NCBI RefSeq assembly: GCF_041052385.1
Contig: NZ_CP163439.1
Span: 4,515,001-4,579,000 of the forward strand
Origin: Streptomyces sp. R28
GTDB lineage: Bacteria; Actinomycetota; Actinomycetes; Streptomycetales; Streptomycetaceae
Reading direction: 5' to 3'
Length of the DNA stretch: 64,000 nucleotides
Made by a program: the position numbers and the translations under genes. Shown piece by piece: positions 32,813 to 41,728 of the stretch (positions are counted from its first letter, which is position 1; every line of letters begins with the position of its first letter). Under the pieces are notes generated by a model. It worked only from the letters and a program-made list of their open reading frames with translations, was not told the DNA's origin and searched no databases.

Positions 32813-33771
32813 GCGCCCTCCTTCACCTGCGTGTACGTGTCGGCCTGCTGATGCGTCCGGTCCTGCGTGTACGTCGTGACGAGTTCCCGTATCTTCCCGG
32901 TCACCAGCTCGGGCGCCTCGACCGGCGTCATGTGCCCGAGGCCGGGCAGCTCGGTGACGCCGAGACAGTGCGGCAGCGCGGCTGCCAGCGAGCGCGCGTG
33001 CACCGGCGGGGTCAGACGGTCGGCCGTACCGACGACGACCGCGGTCGGCACCGCCAACTCCCGTACGCCGTGGTCGAGATCGAGCAGGTCGAGCACGTTC
33101 GACCAGGCGTACCGCACCTTGCGCGGGCACGCGTGCACGATCCGCGCGCACGCCTCGACCATGTGCGGGGCCGAACCGGGGCCCATCGTCGCGTACTTGA
33201 GGATCGCCCGGGCGATCGGCGTGACCGGCCCGAGCGGCGCCCGCGACCCGAGGACGTGCTTGGTCAGCCAGGTCCGCAGCCGCCCCGGACGCATGGGTAC
33301 GACCGTGGACTCGGCTACCAGCCGCGAGGAGCCGGTGCTGCACAGCAGGACGGCACCGGCATGCTCCCGGAACCCCGGGCGCGTGGCAGCGGCCATCACC
33401 GTCATGCCGCCCATGGAGTGCCCGGCTATCACCGCCTTCTCGCCGGGTGCGAGGGTCGCCTTCAGGACGGCTTCGAGGTCGTCGGCGAGGGCGTCGGTGC
33501 TGCAGGCGGGGCTCGCCGGGCTGCGTCCGTGGCCGCGCTGGTCGTAGGCGATGACCCGGTGGTCGGCGGCGAGCTCCCGGATCTGCGCCGCCCAGAAGGC
33601 GGTCGAGCAGGTCCAGCCGTGCGCGAGGACGACGGCGGGCGCGGCGGTGTCGTCCACGGGACCGTGTATCTCGACGTGCAGCCGGGCGCCGTCGGCGGAT
33701 ATGGCCGTCAGCTCACGGGCGGGGGCGGGCGGGGCGTAGGGCCCCGAGGCGACGTTCATCAGCCGGCTCAC
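32809..33771 (-). CDS. Alpha/beta hydrolase
   Basis: A 320-residue hydrolase. The nucleophile elbow is GHSMGG, the oxyanion region HGWTCS, the acid in VVVGTADRLTP and the catalytic His in GLGHMTP. It lies between a Baeyer-Villiger monooxygenase and an SDR, with four-base overlaps on both sides, so it likely opens the ester or lactone made by the monooxygenase. GTG 33771 is used for the overlap; ATG 33759 is possible. Confidence 0.92.
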   Translation of the reverse strand: MSRLMNVASGPYAPPAPARELTAISADGARLHVEIHGPVDDTAAPAVVLAHGWTCSTAFWAAQIRELAADHRVIAYDQRGHGRSPASPACSTDALADDLEAVLKATLAPGEKAVIAGHSMGGMTVMAAATRPGFREHAGAVLLCSTGSSRLVAESTVVPMRPGRLRTWLTKHVLGSRAPLGPVTPIARAILKYATMGPGSAPHMVEACARIVHACPRKVRYAWSNVLDLLDLDHGVRELAVPTAVVVGTADRLTPPVHARSLAAALPHCLGVTELPGLGHMTPVEAPELVTGKIRELVTTYTQDRTHQQADTYTQVKEGA

Positions 33772-35294
33772 GCGGTCACCTCCGCGCTCTCGTTGCTCGC
33801 TTCGCCTTCGGTGCTCTCGCCGGCGCAGGCCCGGACGACGACGTACTCGGCGAGATCCACCCGCCGTGTGACCCGCCGGAACTCCGATGTCGTACCGGGC
33901 CAGATGGTCGCGTTACGGCCGTTGGCGTCCAGGTACCAGCTGGTGCAGCCGCCCGTGTTCCACACCGTCCGCTTCATCCGCTCCTGCACCCGCCGGTTCC
34001 AGGCGGCCACGGCGCTCGGCCGGGCGTCGAGAGCCACGCGGCCGCCCAGTACGTTCAACTGGTGGACGAAGTCGGCCATGTAGTTCAGCTGGGACTCGAT
34101 CATCAGGATCATGGAGGAGTTCCCGAGCCCCGTGTTGGGCCCGATGATGGTCATCCAGTTCGGGAACCCGGCGGCGGACGCGCCGCGCAGCGCCTCCATC
34201 CCGCCCTTCCACGCCTCGGCGAGGGTCTTGCCGTCCGCACCCACCACCCGCTCGGCGATGGGCATGTCGGTGACGTGGAACCCCGTACCGAAGACGATCG
34301 CGTCGACCTCGGCCTCGCTCCCGTCGGCCGCCACGACGGTAGAGCCGCGGATCTCGCTCAGCCCGCTGGCGACGACGTCCACATTGGGCTGGGCGAGCGC
34401 CGGGTAGTACTCGCTGCTCAGCAGGATCCGCTTGCAGCCGATGCGGTAGTCCGGGGTCAGCTTGGCACGCAGGGCCGGGTCCTTGATGGAGCGGCCCATG
34501 TTCCGCTTGGCCAACTGCTCGATGAAGCCCAGCTGGTCGGGGTGCTTGGTGAAGGCCTGCACCTGCAACTCCCGAATGCCCCACAGCAGCCCGCGCCGCA
34601 GCTGCGCGGTGACGGGCAGGGCCCGGTGCAGGGCGCGCTCGGCGCCGCTGATGGCGCGGTCGACGCGGGGCATGACCCAGGGCGGGGTGCGCTGGAAGAG
34701 CGTGAGCCGCTCGACCTCGGGCTGGACGGCCGGCACGATCTGGATGGCGGAGGCGCCGGTGCCGACCATGGCGACGCGCTTGCCGCGCAGGTCGTAGTCG
34801 TGGTCCCAGCGGGCGGAGTGGAAGACCTTCCCGGGGAAGGAGTCCAGCCCCGGGATGTCGGGGATCCTGGGGTCGGACAGCGGCCCGGTGGCGGAGACGA
34901 CGAAGTCGGCCGAGAGACTCCCGCTGCTGGTCTCGATGTCCCAGCACAGCCGCTCGCCGTTCCAGGTCATCCGCTTCACCTCCGAGCCGAAGCGGATGTG
35001 GGGGCGCAGCCGGAAGACGTCCGTGACGTGCTCCAGGTAGGCGCGGATGTGCTCCTGCCCGGAGAAGGTGCGCGGCCAGTCGGGATGGGGCGCGAAGGAG
35101 AACGAGTACAGATGGGACGGCACGTCGCACGCGCACCCCGGGTAGGTGTTGTCCCGCCAGGTGCCGCCGACGCTGTCGGCCCGCTCCAGGACGACGAAGT
35201 CGGTGACGCCCTCGCGCCGCAGCCGTACGGCGGCCCCCAGCCCGCCGAACCCGGACCCGACCACCGCGACCCTCACATGTTCGCGTTCGGCCAT
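33768..35294 (-). CDS. Flavin monooxygenase of the Baeyer-Villiger type
   Basis: A 508-residue NADPH- and FAD-dependent enzyme. The FAD motif is GSGFGG (13-18), the BVMO fingerprint FPGKVFHSARW (153-163, pattern F-x-G-x-x-x-H-x-x-x-W) and the NADPH motif GTGASA (178-183). The ATG at 35294 fits the first Rossmann motif; the frame is open further. It converts ketones to esters or lactones. It heads an operon with a hydrolase and an SDR and is divergent from a MerR gene. Confidence 0.92.
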   Translation of the reverse strand: MAEREHVRVAVVGSGFGGLGAAVRLRREGVTDFVVLERADSVGGTWRDNTYPGCACDVPSHLYSFSFAPHPDWPRTFSGQEHIRAYLEHVTDVFRLRPHIRFGSEVKRMTWNGERLCWDIETSSGSLSADFVVSATGPLSDPRIPDIPGLDSFPGKVFHSARWDHDYDLRGKRVAMVGTGASAIQIVPAVQPEVERLTLFQRTPPWVMPRVDRAISGAERALHRALPVTAQLRRGLLWGIRELQVQAFTKHPDQLGFIEQLAKRNMGRSIKDPALRAKLTPDYRIGCKRILLSSEYYPALAQPNVDVVASGLSEIRGSTVVAADGSEAEVDAIVFGTGFHVTDMPIAERVVGADGKTLAEAWKGGMEALRGASAAGFPNWMTIIGPNTGLGNSSMILMIESQLNYMADFVHQLNVLGGRVALDARPSAVAAWNRRVQERMKRTVWNTGGCTSWYLDANGRNATIWPGTTSEFRRVTRRVDLAEYVVVRACAGESTEGEASNESAEVTA

Positions 35295-35386
35295 GCCTGT
35301 GCCTCCATGCCTCACCGGGAACGTCACCCCGGAACCGGAACCATGCCAGTGAACACTGGCGCAATGGGGAGAGTAGAGGAGGTCCG

Positions 35387-35400
35387 TACCGACCGGTAGG
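35387..35400. promoter_or_regulatory. Operator-like site 1 in MerR/BVMO gap
   Basis: GTACCGACCGGTAG is a near copy of the perfect palindrome at 35443-35455. Both lie between the two divergent start codons. Confidence 0.45.
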
Positions 35401-35442
35401 GGTCGAACCGAGGACGTTGACATCAGCGGCCGCCGCCGCGGG

Positions 35443-35455
35443 TACCGCCGGTACG
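35443..35455. promoter_or_regulatory. Operator-like site 2 (perfect palindrome)
   Basis: GTACCG-C-CGGTAC, 16 bases before the MerR start. With site 1 it probably binds the MerR protein, controlling both its own gene and the BVMO operon. Confidence 0.5.
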
Positions 35456-35470
35456 AATTAAGGTTCCCAG

Positions 35471-36124
35471 GTGACCGAGAAGCGTGAATACCGCATGGAG
35501 GAGCTGGCCCGCCTGGCCGGCATCACGGTGCGCACCCTGCGCTTCTACCGCGAGCGCAAGCTGATCCCGCCGCCCCGCCGCGAGGGCCGCATCGCCTGGT
35601 ACGACGACCACCACCTGGCCCGCCTGCGCACGATCGCCGCCCTCCTGGAGCGCGGCCACACCCTCACCGGCATCGCGGAACTCGCCGAGGCCCTCGATCA
35701 CGGCCGCGACGTCGCCGACCTCCTCGGCGTCGCCGCCCCCACCGAGGAGGAGCCGGTCCACCTCACCCCCGAGGAACTCGCCTCCCGCTTCGAGGGCCAG
35801 GTCACCCCGGAGAACCTCGCCCTCGCCCTGGACCTCGGCTACCTCGGCACCGACGGCGACGAGATCGTCCACGTCAGCCGCAGCCTGCTGGACGTCTCCT
35901 CGGCGCTGGTCCGCGAGGGCATCCCCCTCGCGGAGGTCCTGGCGGCGGGCAAGCGCGTCCGCGAACACGTCGACGACCTCGCGGAGATGTTCGCCGACCT
36001 GGTACTCCGCCACACCGGCGAGAACGACCTCCAACGCCTGCGCCCGCTCGCCCGGAGCGTGGTGGAGGCGGAGCTGTCACTGGCCCTGGACCGGCGGCTG
36101 CGCAAGCAGACCGAGCAGGGGTGA
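35471..36124 (+). CDS. MerR-family transcriptional regulator
   Basis: A 217-residue regulator. The N-terminal winged helix reads YRMEELARLAGITVRTLRFYRERKLIPPPRREGRIAWYDDHHLARL. The C-terminal part, rich in helices, lacks the metal-binding cysteines of MerR or CueR, so an organic ligand is likely. GTG start at 35471. It is divergent from the Baeyer-Villiger operon, with shared palindromes between them; it is the natural candidate regulator. Confidence 0.92.
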   Translation: MTEKREYRMEELARLAGITVRTLRFYRERKLIPPPRREGRIAWYDDHHLARLRTIAALLERGHTLTGIAELAEALDHGRDVADLLGVAAPTEEEPVHLTPEELASRFEGQVTPENLALALDLGYLGTDGDEIVHVSRSLLDVSSALVREGIPLAEVLAAGKRVREHVDDLAEMFADLVLRHTGENDLQRLRPLARSVVEAELSLALDRRLRKQTEQG

Positions 36125-36141
36125 CGACGGAACGAGCAGCT

Positions 36142-36936
36142 CTACCGGTCGTAGACCACGGTCACCGGCGCGTGATCCGACCACCGCTCCCCATGCGTCG
36201 CCGCCCGCTCGACGTACCCCTTGAGCGCCTTGGCGGCCAGCCCCGGCGTCGCCACGTGGTAGTCGATGCGCCAGCCGGTGTCGTTGTCGAAGGCCCGCCC
36301 GCGGTACGACCACCAGGAGTACGGCCCCTCGGCGTCCGGGTGCAGCGACCGTACGACGTCGACGTAACCGCCGGCGGCGGGGGCGAACACCTGGCCGAGC
36401 CACTCCCGCTCCTCCGGCAGGAACCCGGAGTTCTTGGTGTTGCCGCGCCAGTTCTTCAGGTCGGCCTGCTGGTGGGCGATGTTCCAGTCGCCGCAGACGA
36501 GGACCTCGCGGCCGTCGGCGGCGGCGCGCTCGCGCAGGCCCTTCAGATAGGCGAGGAACTCGCCCATGAAGCGGACCTTCTCGTCCTGCCGCTCGGTGCC
36601 GACCTCGCCGGAGGGGAGGTAGAGGGAGGCGACCGTCACACCGGGCAGGTCGGCCTCGACGTAACGCCCACTGGCGTCGAACTCGCTCGACCCGAAGCCG
36701 ACCTGGATGCGGTCGGGCTCACGGCGGGTGTAGAGGGAGACGCCGGCGCGCCCCTTGGCGGCCGCGGGCGCGTGCACCACGTGCCAGCCGTCGGGCGTGC
36801 GGACCTGCTCGGGCAGCTGCTGCGGCTCCGCGCGCACCTCCTGCAGGCACAGCACATCGGCTTCGGTGCCGGCGAGCCACGCCACGAAGCCCTTCTTCGC
36901 GGCGGCCCGCAGCCCGTTCACATTCACAGAGGTCAC
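36142..36936 (-). CDS. xthA: Exodeoxyribonuclease III (Xth/ExoA family)
   Basis: A 264-residue AP endonuclease/3'-exonuclease for base-excision repair. Key elements are SVNVNGLRAA at the start, CLQEVRAE with the metal-binding Glu, LVCGDWNIAH with catalytic Asp and Asn, RIDYHVATPG, and the closing ERWSDHAPVT with the active-site Asp-His. GTG 36936 has GGAG eight bases upstream and directly precedes the first strand. It is convergent with the MerR gene (17-base gap). Confidence 0.94.
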   Translation of the reverse strand: MTSVNVNGLRAAAKKGFVAWLAGTEADVLCLQEVRAEPQQLPEQVRTPDGWHVVHAPAAAKGRAGVSLYTRREPDRIQVGFGSSEFDASGRYVEADLPGVTVASLYLPSGEVGTERQDEKVRFMGEFLAYLKGLRERAAADGREVLVCGDWNIAHQQADLKNWRGNTKNSGFLPEEREWLGQVFAPAAGGYVDVVRSLHPDAEGPYSWWSYRGRAFDNDTGWRIDYHVATPGLAAKALKGYVERAATHGERWSDHAPVTVVYDR

Positions 36937-37022
36937 AGTGAGCACTCCGGCACCATACCGGCACACTGGACGTTGTCCGATTCTGGAACCTCTTGATCTT
37001 GAATTGATATACGGTAACCAGC

Positions 37023-37499
37023 ATGTATATACGTCACGTCTCCTTCGACCACCCCGACGCCGTCAAGCTCAACGACCAGGTGCAGGCCGAGTACGGCGTC
37101 CGCTACGGCGACGGCGGCGACGCCACCTCCCTCGCCCCGGCGGACTTCGAGCCGCCGAACGGCCTCTACCTGATCGCCTACGACGAGCTCGGCACCCCCG
37201 TCGCCTCCGGCGGCTGGCGCGCCCAGGACGAGAACGGCGAGGGCAACGCGGACGGGGACGCCGAGCTCAAGCGGATGTACGTCGTCGATCAGATGCGCGG
37301 GCGGGGCCTGGCGAGACGCATCCTGGCCGCACTGGAGGAGGATGCGCGGGCGGCGGGCCGCACGCGCATGGTGCTGGAGACCGGCGCCAAGCAGCCGGAA
37401 GCGGTGGCGCTGTACACGTCCAGCGGGTACGAGCCGTGCGAGAAGTTCGGCTACTACCGCTTCCACGAGCTGAGCCTGTGTTACGCCAAGGCACTGTGA
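37023..37499 (+). CDS. GNAT-family N-acetyltransferase
   Basis: A 158-residue acetyltransferase. The acetyl-CoA-binding motif A is ELKRMYVVDQMRGRGLARRIL (Q/R-x-x-G-x-G/A), followed by MVLETGAKQPEAVALYTSSGYEPCEKFGYY. Substrate unknown. No ribosome-binding site is visible before the ATG, which follows an AT-rich stretch, so translation may be leaderless. It is divergent from the exonuclease gene. Confidence 0.88.
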   Translation: MYIRHVSFDHPDAVKLNDQVQAEYGVRYGDGGDATSLAPADFEPPNGLYLIAYDELGTPVASGGWRAQDENGEGNADGDAELKRMYVVDQMRGRGLARRILAALEEDARAAGRTRMVLETGAKQPEAVALYTSSGYEPCEKFGYYRFHELSLCYAKAL

Positions 37500-37511
37500 G
37501 CCCGGGAGGCA

Positions 37512-38747
37512 TCAACCGCCCGCTGAGCGCCGGTTGATGCGATACACGTCCCGCACACAGAGGTTGAGGACGACAGCGGCGACGACCAGACCGGCGCACG
37601 CCACCAGCACCGTCCGGTTGTCCCAGGTGCCGACCGCGAGGGCGGTCAGAAGGTAGCCGAGGGGAATCGCCAGCCGCTCACCGACACTGTTGAACGCACT
37701 CATGCGCCCCAACTCGCCTTGCGGCACATGCTGTTGGAAGGCGGTCGACCACGCGACGATCGCCACGTCCAGCCCGACCCCCGCGAGCAGCGCGGCCAAC
37801 AGCACCCAGGGCAGCGGCAGTCCCCAGCCCATGACGAGCAGCGGCGCGGCGAGCGGCATGCCGCCCGCGACGGCCACCGCGAGCAACCGGTACGGCCGCC
37901 AGCGCAGACACACCACCGTCCCGGCCAGCAGCCCCGCCGCGAACGCGCCCTGCACCAGCCCCCAGTCACGCGCCCCCGCGTACCGCTGCGCCGCCACGAC
38001 GGGCCCGAGCAGCTGGTACCCCGCCAGCCACGCGGCGACGACGACGGTCCCGGACGCCGTGTAGGTCCACAGCCAGGTCCGCGACCAGAACCCGGTCCAT
38101 CCCTGCCGCAGATCGCTCAGGGCGCTGGTGACGGTGACCGGTGCGTCCAGGCGCAGCCCGAGCAGCAGTACGGCGGCGACGGCGAAGGTGAGCGCGTCAA
38201 AGGCCAGCGCCCAGGCCGGGCCGCTGACCGCGACGACGACTCCGCCGACCACCGGTCCGAGCACCTTGACGGCGTTGCCCGGCAGCCTGAGCAGGGCGTT
38301 GGCCTGCTGCAACTGCTCCCCGGGGACGATCTGGCCCACGGCGCCCTGAGCGGCGGGGACGGTGAAGGCCACCGCCGTGCCGGAGACGAAGCCGCAGACC
38401 GCGATGGAGCTCGTCGACGCGTGTCCCATGGCGACGGTCACAGCGAGCGCCCCCTGGGCTGCGGCCGCCAGCAGATTGCCGAGGAAGAGCATCCGGCTCC
38501 GGGACAGCCGGTCCGCGAGCACTCCGCCCACGAGAAGGAACACGACCGTCGGCACGGTGTTCGTGGCCAGCACCAGCCCGAGGTCCCCGGCCCCGCCGCC
38601 CTCCCCGATCACGGAGTAGGCGAGCGCGAGGGGCGCCATGGCGGACCCGGTGGCGGAGACGAGATTGGCCCACAGGAACCGCCGGAAGGCCACGCTCCGC
38701 AACGGCGCCGTACGCGAGGCTGGTAACGCTGCGGCGGCCTTCTCCAC
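37512..38747 (-). CDS. MFS transporter (twelve-span exporter type)
   Basis: A 411-residue membrane protein with about twelve spans. GGVLADRLSRSRML is the loop 2-3 motif A of the major facilitator superfamily; the second half has its counterpart near VPQGELGRMSAFNSVGERLAIPLG. The pattern is that of the DHA3/macrolide-efflux-like group often found in actinomycetes; substrate unproven. GTG start at 38747 with a GGGGGGAA site. Confidence 0.88.
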   Translation of the reverse strand: MEKAAAALPASRTAPLRSVAFRRFLWANLVSATGSAMAPLALAYSVIGEGGGAGDLGLVLATNTVPTVVFLLVGGVLADRLSRSRMLFLGNLLAAAAQGALAVTVAMGHASTSSIAVCGFVSGTAVAFTVPAAQGAVGQIVPGEQLQQANALLRLPGNAVKVLGPVVGGVVVAVSGPAWALAFDALTFAVAAVLLLGLRLDAPVTVTSALSDLRQGWTGFWSRTWLWTYTASGTVVVAAWLAGYQLLGPVVAAQRYAGARDWGLVQGAFAAGLLAGTVVCLRWRPYRLLAVAVAGGMPLAAPLLVMGWGLPLPWVLLAALLAGVGLDVAIVAWSTAFQQHVPQGELGRMSAFNSVGERLAIPLGYLLTALAVGTWDNRTVLVACAGLVVAAVVLNLCVRDVYRINRRSAGG

Positions 38748-38781
38748 GTTCCCCCCTCAAGACACTTCCTCTGGGATCAAC

Positions 38782-38817
38782 CTTGGGAACAAGCTGGGGA
38801 ACAAACTGGGGAACAAC
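38782..38817. repeat. Three tandem 12-bp repeats
   Basis: CTTGGGAACAAG, CTGGGGAACAAA and CTGGGGAACAAC start at 38782, 38794 and 38806, between the MFS gene and the tRNA terminator. AT-richer than its surroundings. Confidence 0.75.
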
Positions 38818-38855
38818 AAAGATCCCGCCCGATCAACCGATCGGACGGGATCTTT
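38818..38855. terminator. Terminator downstream of tRNA-Ala
   Basis: AAAGATCCCG then CCGATC, pairing with GATCGG and CGGGATCTTT around one C/A mismatch (loop AACC), gives 16 pairs and ends in TTT or AAA on either strand. It lies 33 bases past the tRNA 3' end and would also block readthrough into the MFS promoter. Confidence 0.8.
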
Positions 38856-38888
38856 CAACTCCCAAGTTCCCTTGGAAAGTTGTTGCGG

Positions 38889-38962
38889 TGGACCTGAGGG
38901 GATTTGAACCCCTGGCCCCCTCGATGCGAACGAGGTGCGCTACCGGACTGCGCCACAGGCCC
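38889..38962 (-). tRNA. tRNA-Ala (anticodon CGC)
   Basis: A 74-nt cloverleaf on the minus strand. The acceptor stem GGGCCTG/CAGGTCC contains the G3-U70 pair that defines alanine identity. The D arm is GCGC...GCGC. The anticodon stem CCTCG/CGAGG encloses loop TTCGCAT, so the anticodon is CGC (reading GCG). The T arm is AGGGG-TTCAAAT-CCCCT and the discriminator base is A. CCA is not encoded. Confidence 0.96.
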
Positions 38963-39031
38963 TTGCAACGAGTGAAACTTTAGCACCCCGATCGGCCTGC
39001 TTGGAAATCCGTTCCCCGCCTGGACCGGTGG

Positions 39032-40339
39032 CTACTCGTTCGCCGCGCGCGGGCGGTCGCCGTCCTCGTACTGGTCGAACAGTGGCGTACGGCCCCGCTC
39101 GCGCGCCCGGCGGGCGGAAGCGGCGCGGCGGGCGTCGCTACGACCGCCCCCCTCGCCCTTCTCCTCGTCACGAGCCGCGTCGTCCGACTCGGCGCCCCGC
39201 GCGGAACCGTCCCGAGGCGTGCCCTCGCCGGCCGCACCGTCCTGCCGCGCGCCGGCGGAAGCGGAGCCCGCCTCGGCCCCCGCGTCCCGGTCCCGCCCGA
39301 CGGTGCTCGACCGTGCCGAGCTCCACGCGTCCGGCGCGCCGAGATCCACGTCGGGGGTGGCCCGCGGAGCGACCGGCGCGGTCACATACGTCGGCAACGG
39401 CACCGGCACCGGCTCCCAGCTGTCCCCGTGTCCGGGCCGGCGCTGGCGCTCGCGCTGCTGGTCGACCCACTCGGCGTGATCGGTCTGCTCGACGAGGGCA
39501 CGCCGGTCCGCGGCGAGCGCGGACATCCCGGTGTCCGTGCCTGGTTCGGGCCTCTCGTCGGGCTCGTCGATCCCGGCACCGGTGTCGGCGGTGCCGCGCC
39601 GCCGGGACTGGCGCGCATGCTCGCGCAGCCGCTGCGCGGCGACCTCGGCACTGCGCCGGTCCATCTGGTACGCGAATCGGCGGCGCTCCTGGGAGCGCAG
39701 ATACGCGATGTACCCGCTGAGCATCACCGCGGGAACGCCGGGCGCCCACAGCAACGCGAGCCCTCCGACCGCGGCGACGATCGCCCCGAGCGTGAAGGCG
39801 ATGAAGAGTGCGACGGTGGTGCGTCTCCGGCGCGCCAGCACCTTCAAGCGCCGCGCCCGTGCCGCGGCCGCCTCGTCCACAGGGGGACGCCGGGCCGCGG
39901 GCACGCGTTTGCGCGCCTTGTCCGCCGCACCGGAGCCCGGTTCGGGCACGGATGCGTTGGCGCGTTCCGGGGCCGACTTGGGCGCTGGTTCGCGGGGGGA
40001 TTCACGCGCCGGCTCCGGGCGCTCCGGTGCCTGGGCCTGAACCGCCGCCTGGGTCTGCGGACGGGTCGGAGGCATGGCGAAGGCCCGGACGTCCACCGAC
40101 TCGGTGACGTCGCCCGGGTCATCGGCGCTGGGCTCCCCCTCGTCGGTGGAGCGCGCGCGCAGGTCCTTGGCGTACCGGCGCTCCATCCCCGCCCGTCCGG
40201 ACAGCAACCGGATGGCTGTGCTGAAGCGTTCCGTCGGACGGGCCTCGTTCAGCTCGTCCTGCCTACGGAGCCACATCGGCACCAAGTAGGCGGCCCAGGC
40301 CCCGACAATGACTGCGTAGATGAGGCCGCTGCTGCTCAC
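39032..40339 (-). CDS. sepX: SepX/GlpR divisome membrane protein
   Basis: A 435-residue protein with an N-terminal span (GLIYAVIVGAWAAYLVPMWL, about 5-24), a conserved MWLRRQDELNE stretch, a long disordered Pro/Ala/Glu region, two close spans at about 175-210 (TVALFIAFTLGAIVAAVGG, then LLWAPGVPAVMLSGYIAYL) and another low-complexity tail. This is the layout of Streptomyces SepX, the counterpart of corynebacterial GlpR, the membrane receptor for the gephyrin-like protein Glp. Its location four genes downstream of glp/moeA fits that pairing. Role: division-site assembly with Wag31/DivIVA-type partners (family knowledge). Confidence 0.8.
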   Translation of the reverse strand: MSSSGLIYAVIVGAWAAYLVPMWLRRQDELNEARPTERFSTAIRLLSGRAGMERRYAKDLRARSTDEGEPSADDPGDVTESVDVRAFAMPPTRPQTQAAVQAQAPERPEPARESPREPAPKSAPERANASVPEPGSGAADKARKRVPAARRPPVDEAAAARARRLKVLARRRRTTVALFIAFTLGAIVAAVGGLALLWAPGVPAVMLSGYIAYLRSQERRRFAYQMDRRSAEVAAQRLREHARQSRRRGTADTGAGIDEPDERPEPGTDTGMSALAADRRALVEQTDHAEWVDQQRERQRRPGHGDSWEPVPVPLPTYVTAPVAPRATPDVDLGAPDAWSSARSSTVGRDRDAGAEAGSASAGARQDGAAGEGTPRDGSARGAESDDAARDEEKGEGGGRSDARRAASARRARERGRTPLFDQYEDGDRPRAANE

Positions 40340-40535
40340 GCCTCACACGGTAGAGGGGTTTGCGTGAGGCCATCTGCCAATTGAGCCGGTGTGTCGCACG
40401 ATCTGGCTGATATTTCGAACTTTTTTTGTGACCGATGCGATCAGCAGCCCACCGAGGGTGGGAATTTAATGCCCCGAGCCGGTCATCCGGCGATCAATTT
40501 CGAACACTTATTCAATTTCCGGAGCTCCTTCCCGG

Positions 40536-41171
40536 CTACGCGGGATTCCCCCGGGTGTTCTGCGGGTTCGTGTGCGGCGTCTGCTGCGAGCGTGCCCGGT
40601 GCCAGCGGCTCAGCAACCCTTCCGGCGCCTCCTCCGCCGTGAGCGCGAAGACGAGATGGTCCCGCCAGGCTCCGTCGATGTGGAGATATCGGGGACGCAG
40701 CCCCTCCTCGCGGAATCCGAGTTTCTCCACGACCCGGCGGCTCGGGCGGTTCTCGGGGCGAATGCAGACCTCGATGCGGTGCAGACCGACGGTGCGGAAA
40801 CAGTGGTCCACGACGAGCGCCACGGCGGTCGGCATCACCCCGCGGCCCGCCACCGCCTCGTCCACCCAGTAACCGACATGCCCCGAACACATCGAGCCCC
40901 AGGTGATACCGGCGACCGTCAACTGCCCGACCAGCCGCCCCTGGTACTCGATGACGAACGGCAGTATCCGGCCCGAGTTCGCCTCGGACCGCAGATGCCG
41001 GACCATCTGGCGGTAGGTCGGCCGGTGGGCGATCGGCCCGCTGGGCGTGGGCGGCGGAATGGTCGCCTCCCAGGGGCGCAGCCAGTCCCGGTTGCGCCGG
41101 TTGACCTCGCGCCAGGCCCGTTGGTCGCGCATCTTTATCGGCCGGAGGACGACATCGCCGTCCCCCAGCAC
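40536..41171 (-). CDS. GNAT acetyltransferase, RimJ-like
   Basis: A 211-residue acetyltransferase of the RimJ/RimL N-terminal amino-acetyl group. Typical parts are VLRPIKMRDQRAWREVNRRNRDWLRPWE, YWVDEAVAGRGVMPTAVALV (CoA-binding loop) and IEVCIRPENRPSRRVVEKLGFREEG. The C-terminal tail (LLSRWHRARSQQTPHTN) is low-complexity. In actinobacteria, a rimJ-like gene commonly sits between glp and glpR. GTG start at 41171, no strong ribosome site; it begins 20 bases after mogA. Confidence 0.88.
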   Translation of the reverse strand: MLGDGDVVLRPIKMRDQRAWREVNRRNRDWLRPWEATIPPPTPSGPIAHRPTYRQMVRHLRSEANSGRILPFVIEYQGRLVGQLTVAGITWGSMCSGHVGYWVDEAVAGRGVMPTAVALVVDHCFRTVGLHRIEVCIRPENRPSRRVVEKLGFREEGLRPRYLHIDGAWRDHLVFALTAEEAPEGLLSRWHRARSQQTPHTNPQNTRGNPA

Positions 41172-41191
41172 GACGGGCCAGGATGGGCTGT

Positions 41192-41728
41192 TCAGCTCGC
41201 ACCCCCACTGCTGGGTCTGGGGTGGTCGCCGCCGCGGATCTGGTCGACGGCGTGGATCAGGAGGGGCTCCAGGACGGCCAGACCGTCCTTCACCCCGCCG
41301 CTGGAACCGGGCAGGTTGATGATCAGCGTGCTCCCGGCGACTCCGGCGAGCCCCCGTGACAGCGCCGCCGTGGGCACCTTCTCCCGTCCGAACGCCCTGA
41401 TCGCCTCGGGAATGCCCGGCACCTCGAAGTCGAGGACGGCGCGGGTCGCCTCCGGTGTGCGGTCGGTCGGCGAGATGCCCGTGCCGCCCGTGGTCACGAT
41501 GACGTCGTACCCGGCGTCGACACCGGCGCGCAGGGCGGCCTCGACGGGGTCACCGTCTGGGACGACCTGCGGGCCGTCGACCGCGAAACCGAAGCGCCTG
41601 AGGCCCTCAGTGATCAGCGGGCCACCCTTGTCCTCATAGACCCCGGCGGGCGCCCTGTTGGAGGCGGTGATGACCAAGGCGGCATACGGCGCGACCAGCG
41701 CGCCGCCCACCGAATCGTCCAGAGTCAT
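41192..41728 (-). CDS. mogA: Molybdenum cofactor adenylyltransferase MogA/MoaB family
   Basis: A 178-residue protein that adenylates molybdopterin. The MPT-binding motifs are VITASNRAPAGVYEDKGGPL, TTGGTGISPTDRTPEAT and the INLPGSSGGVKDGL loop. ATG 41728 overlaps the moaC stop (ATGA). It is part of a leftward operon galU-glp-moaC-mogA-rimJ. Confidence 0.92.
   Translation of the reverse strand: MTLDDSVGGALVAPYAALVITASNRAPAGVYEDKGGPLITEGLRRFGFAVDGPQVVPDGDPVEAALRAGVDAGYDVIVTTGGTGISPTDRTPEATRAVLDFEVPGIPEAIRAFGREKVPTAALSRGLAGVAGSTLIINLPGSSGGVKDGLAVLEPLLIHAVDQIRGGDHPRPSSGGAS

Noticed and set aside
38782..38962. Attachment site or integrated element at the tRNA-Ala gene
   Set aside because: The tRNA is intact, with no integrase and no duplicated 3' end in the window.
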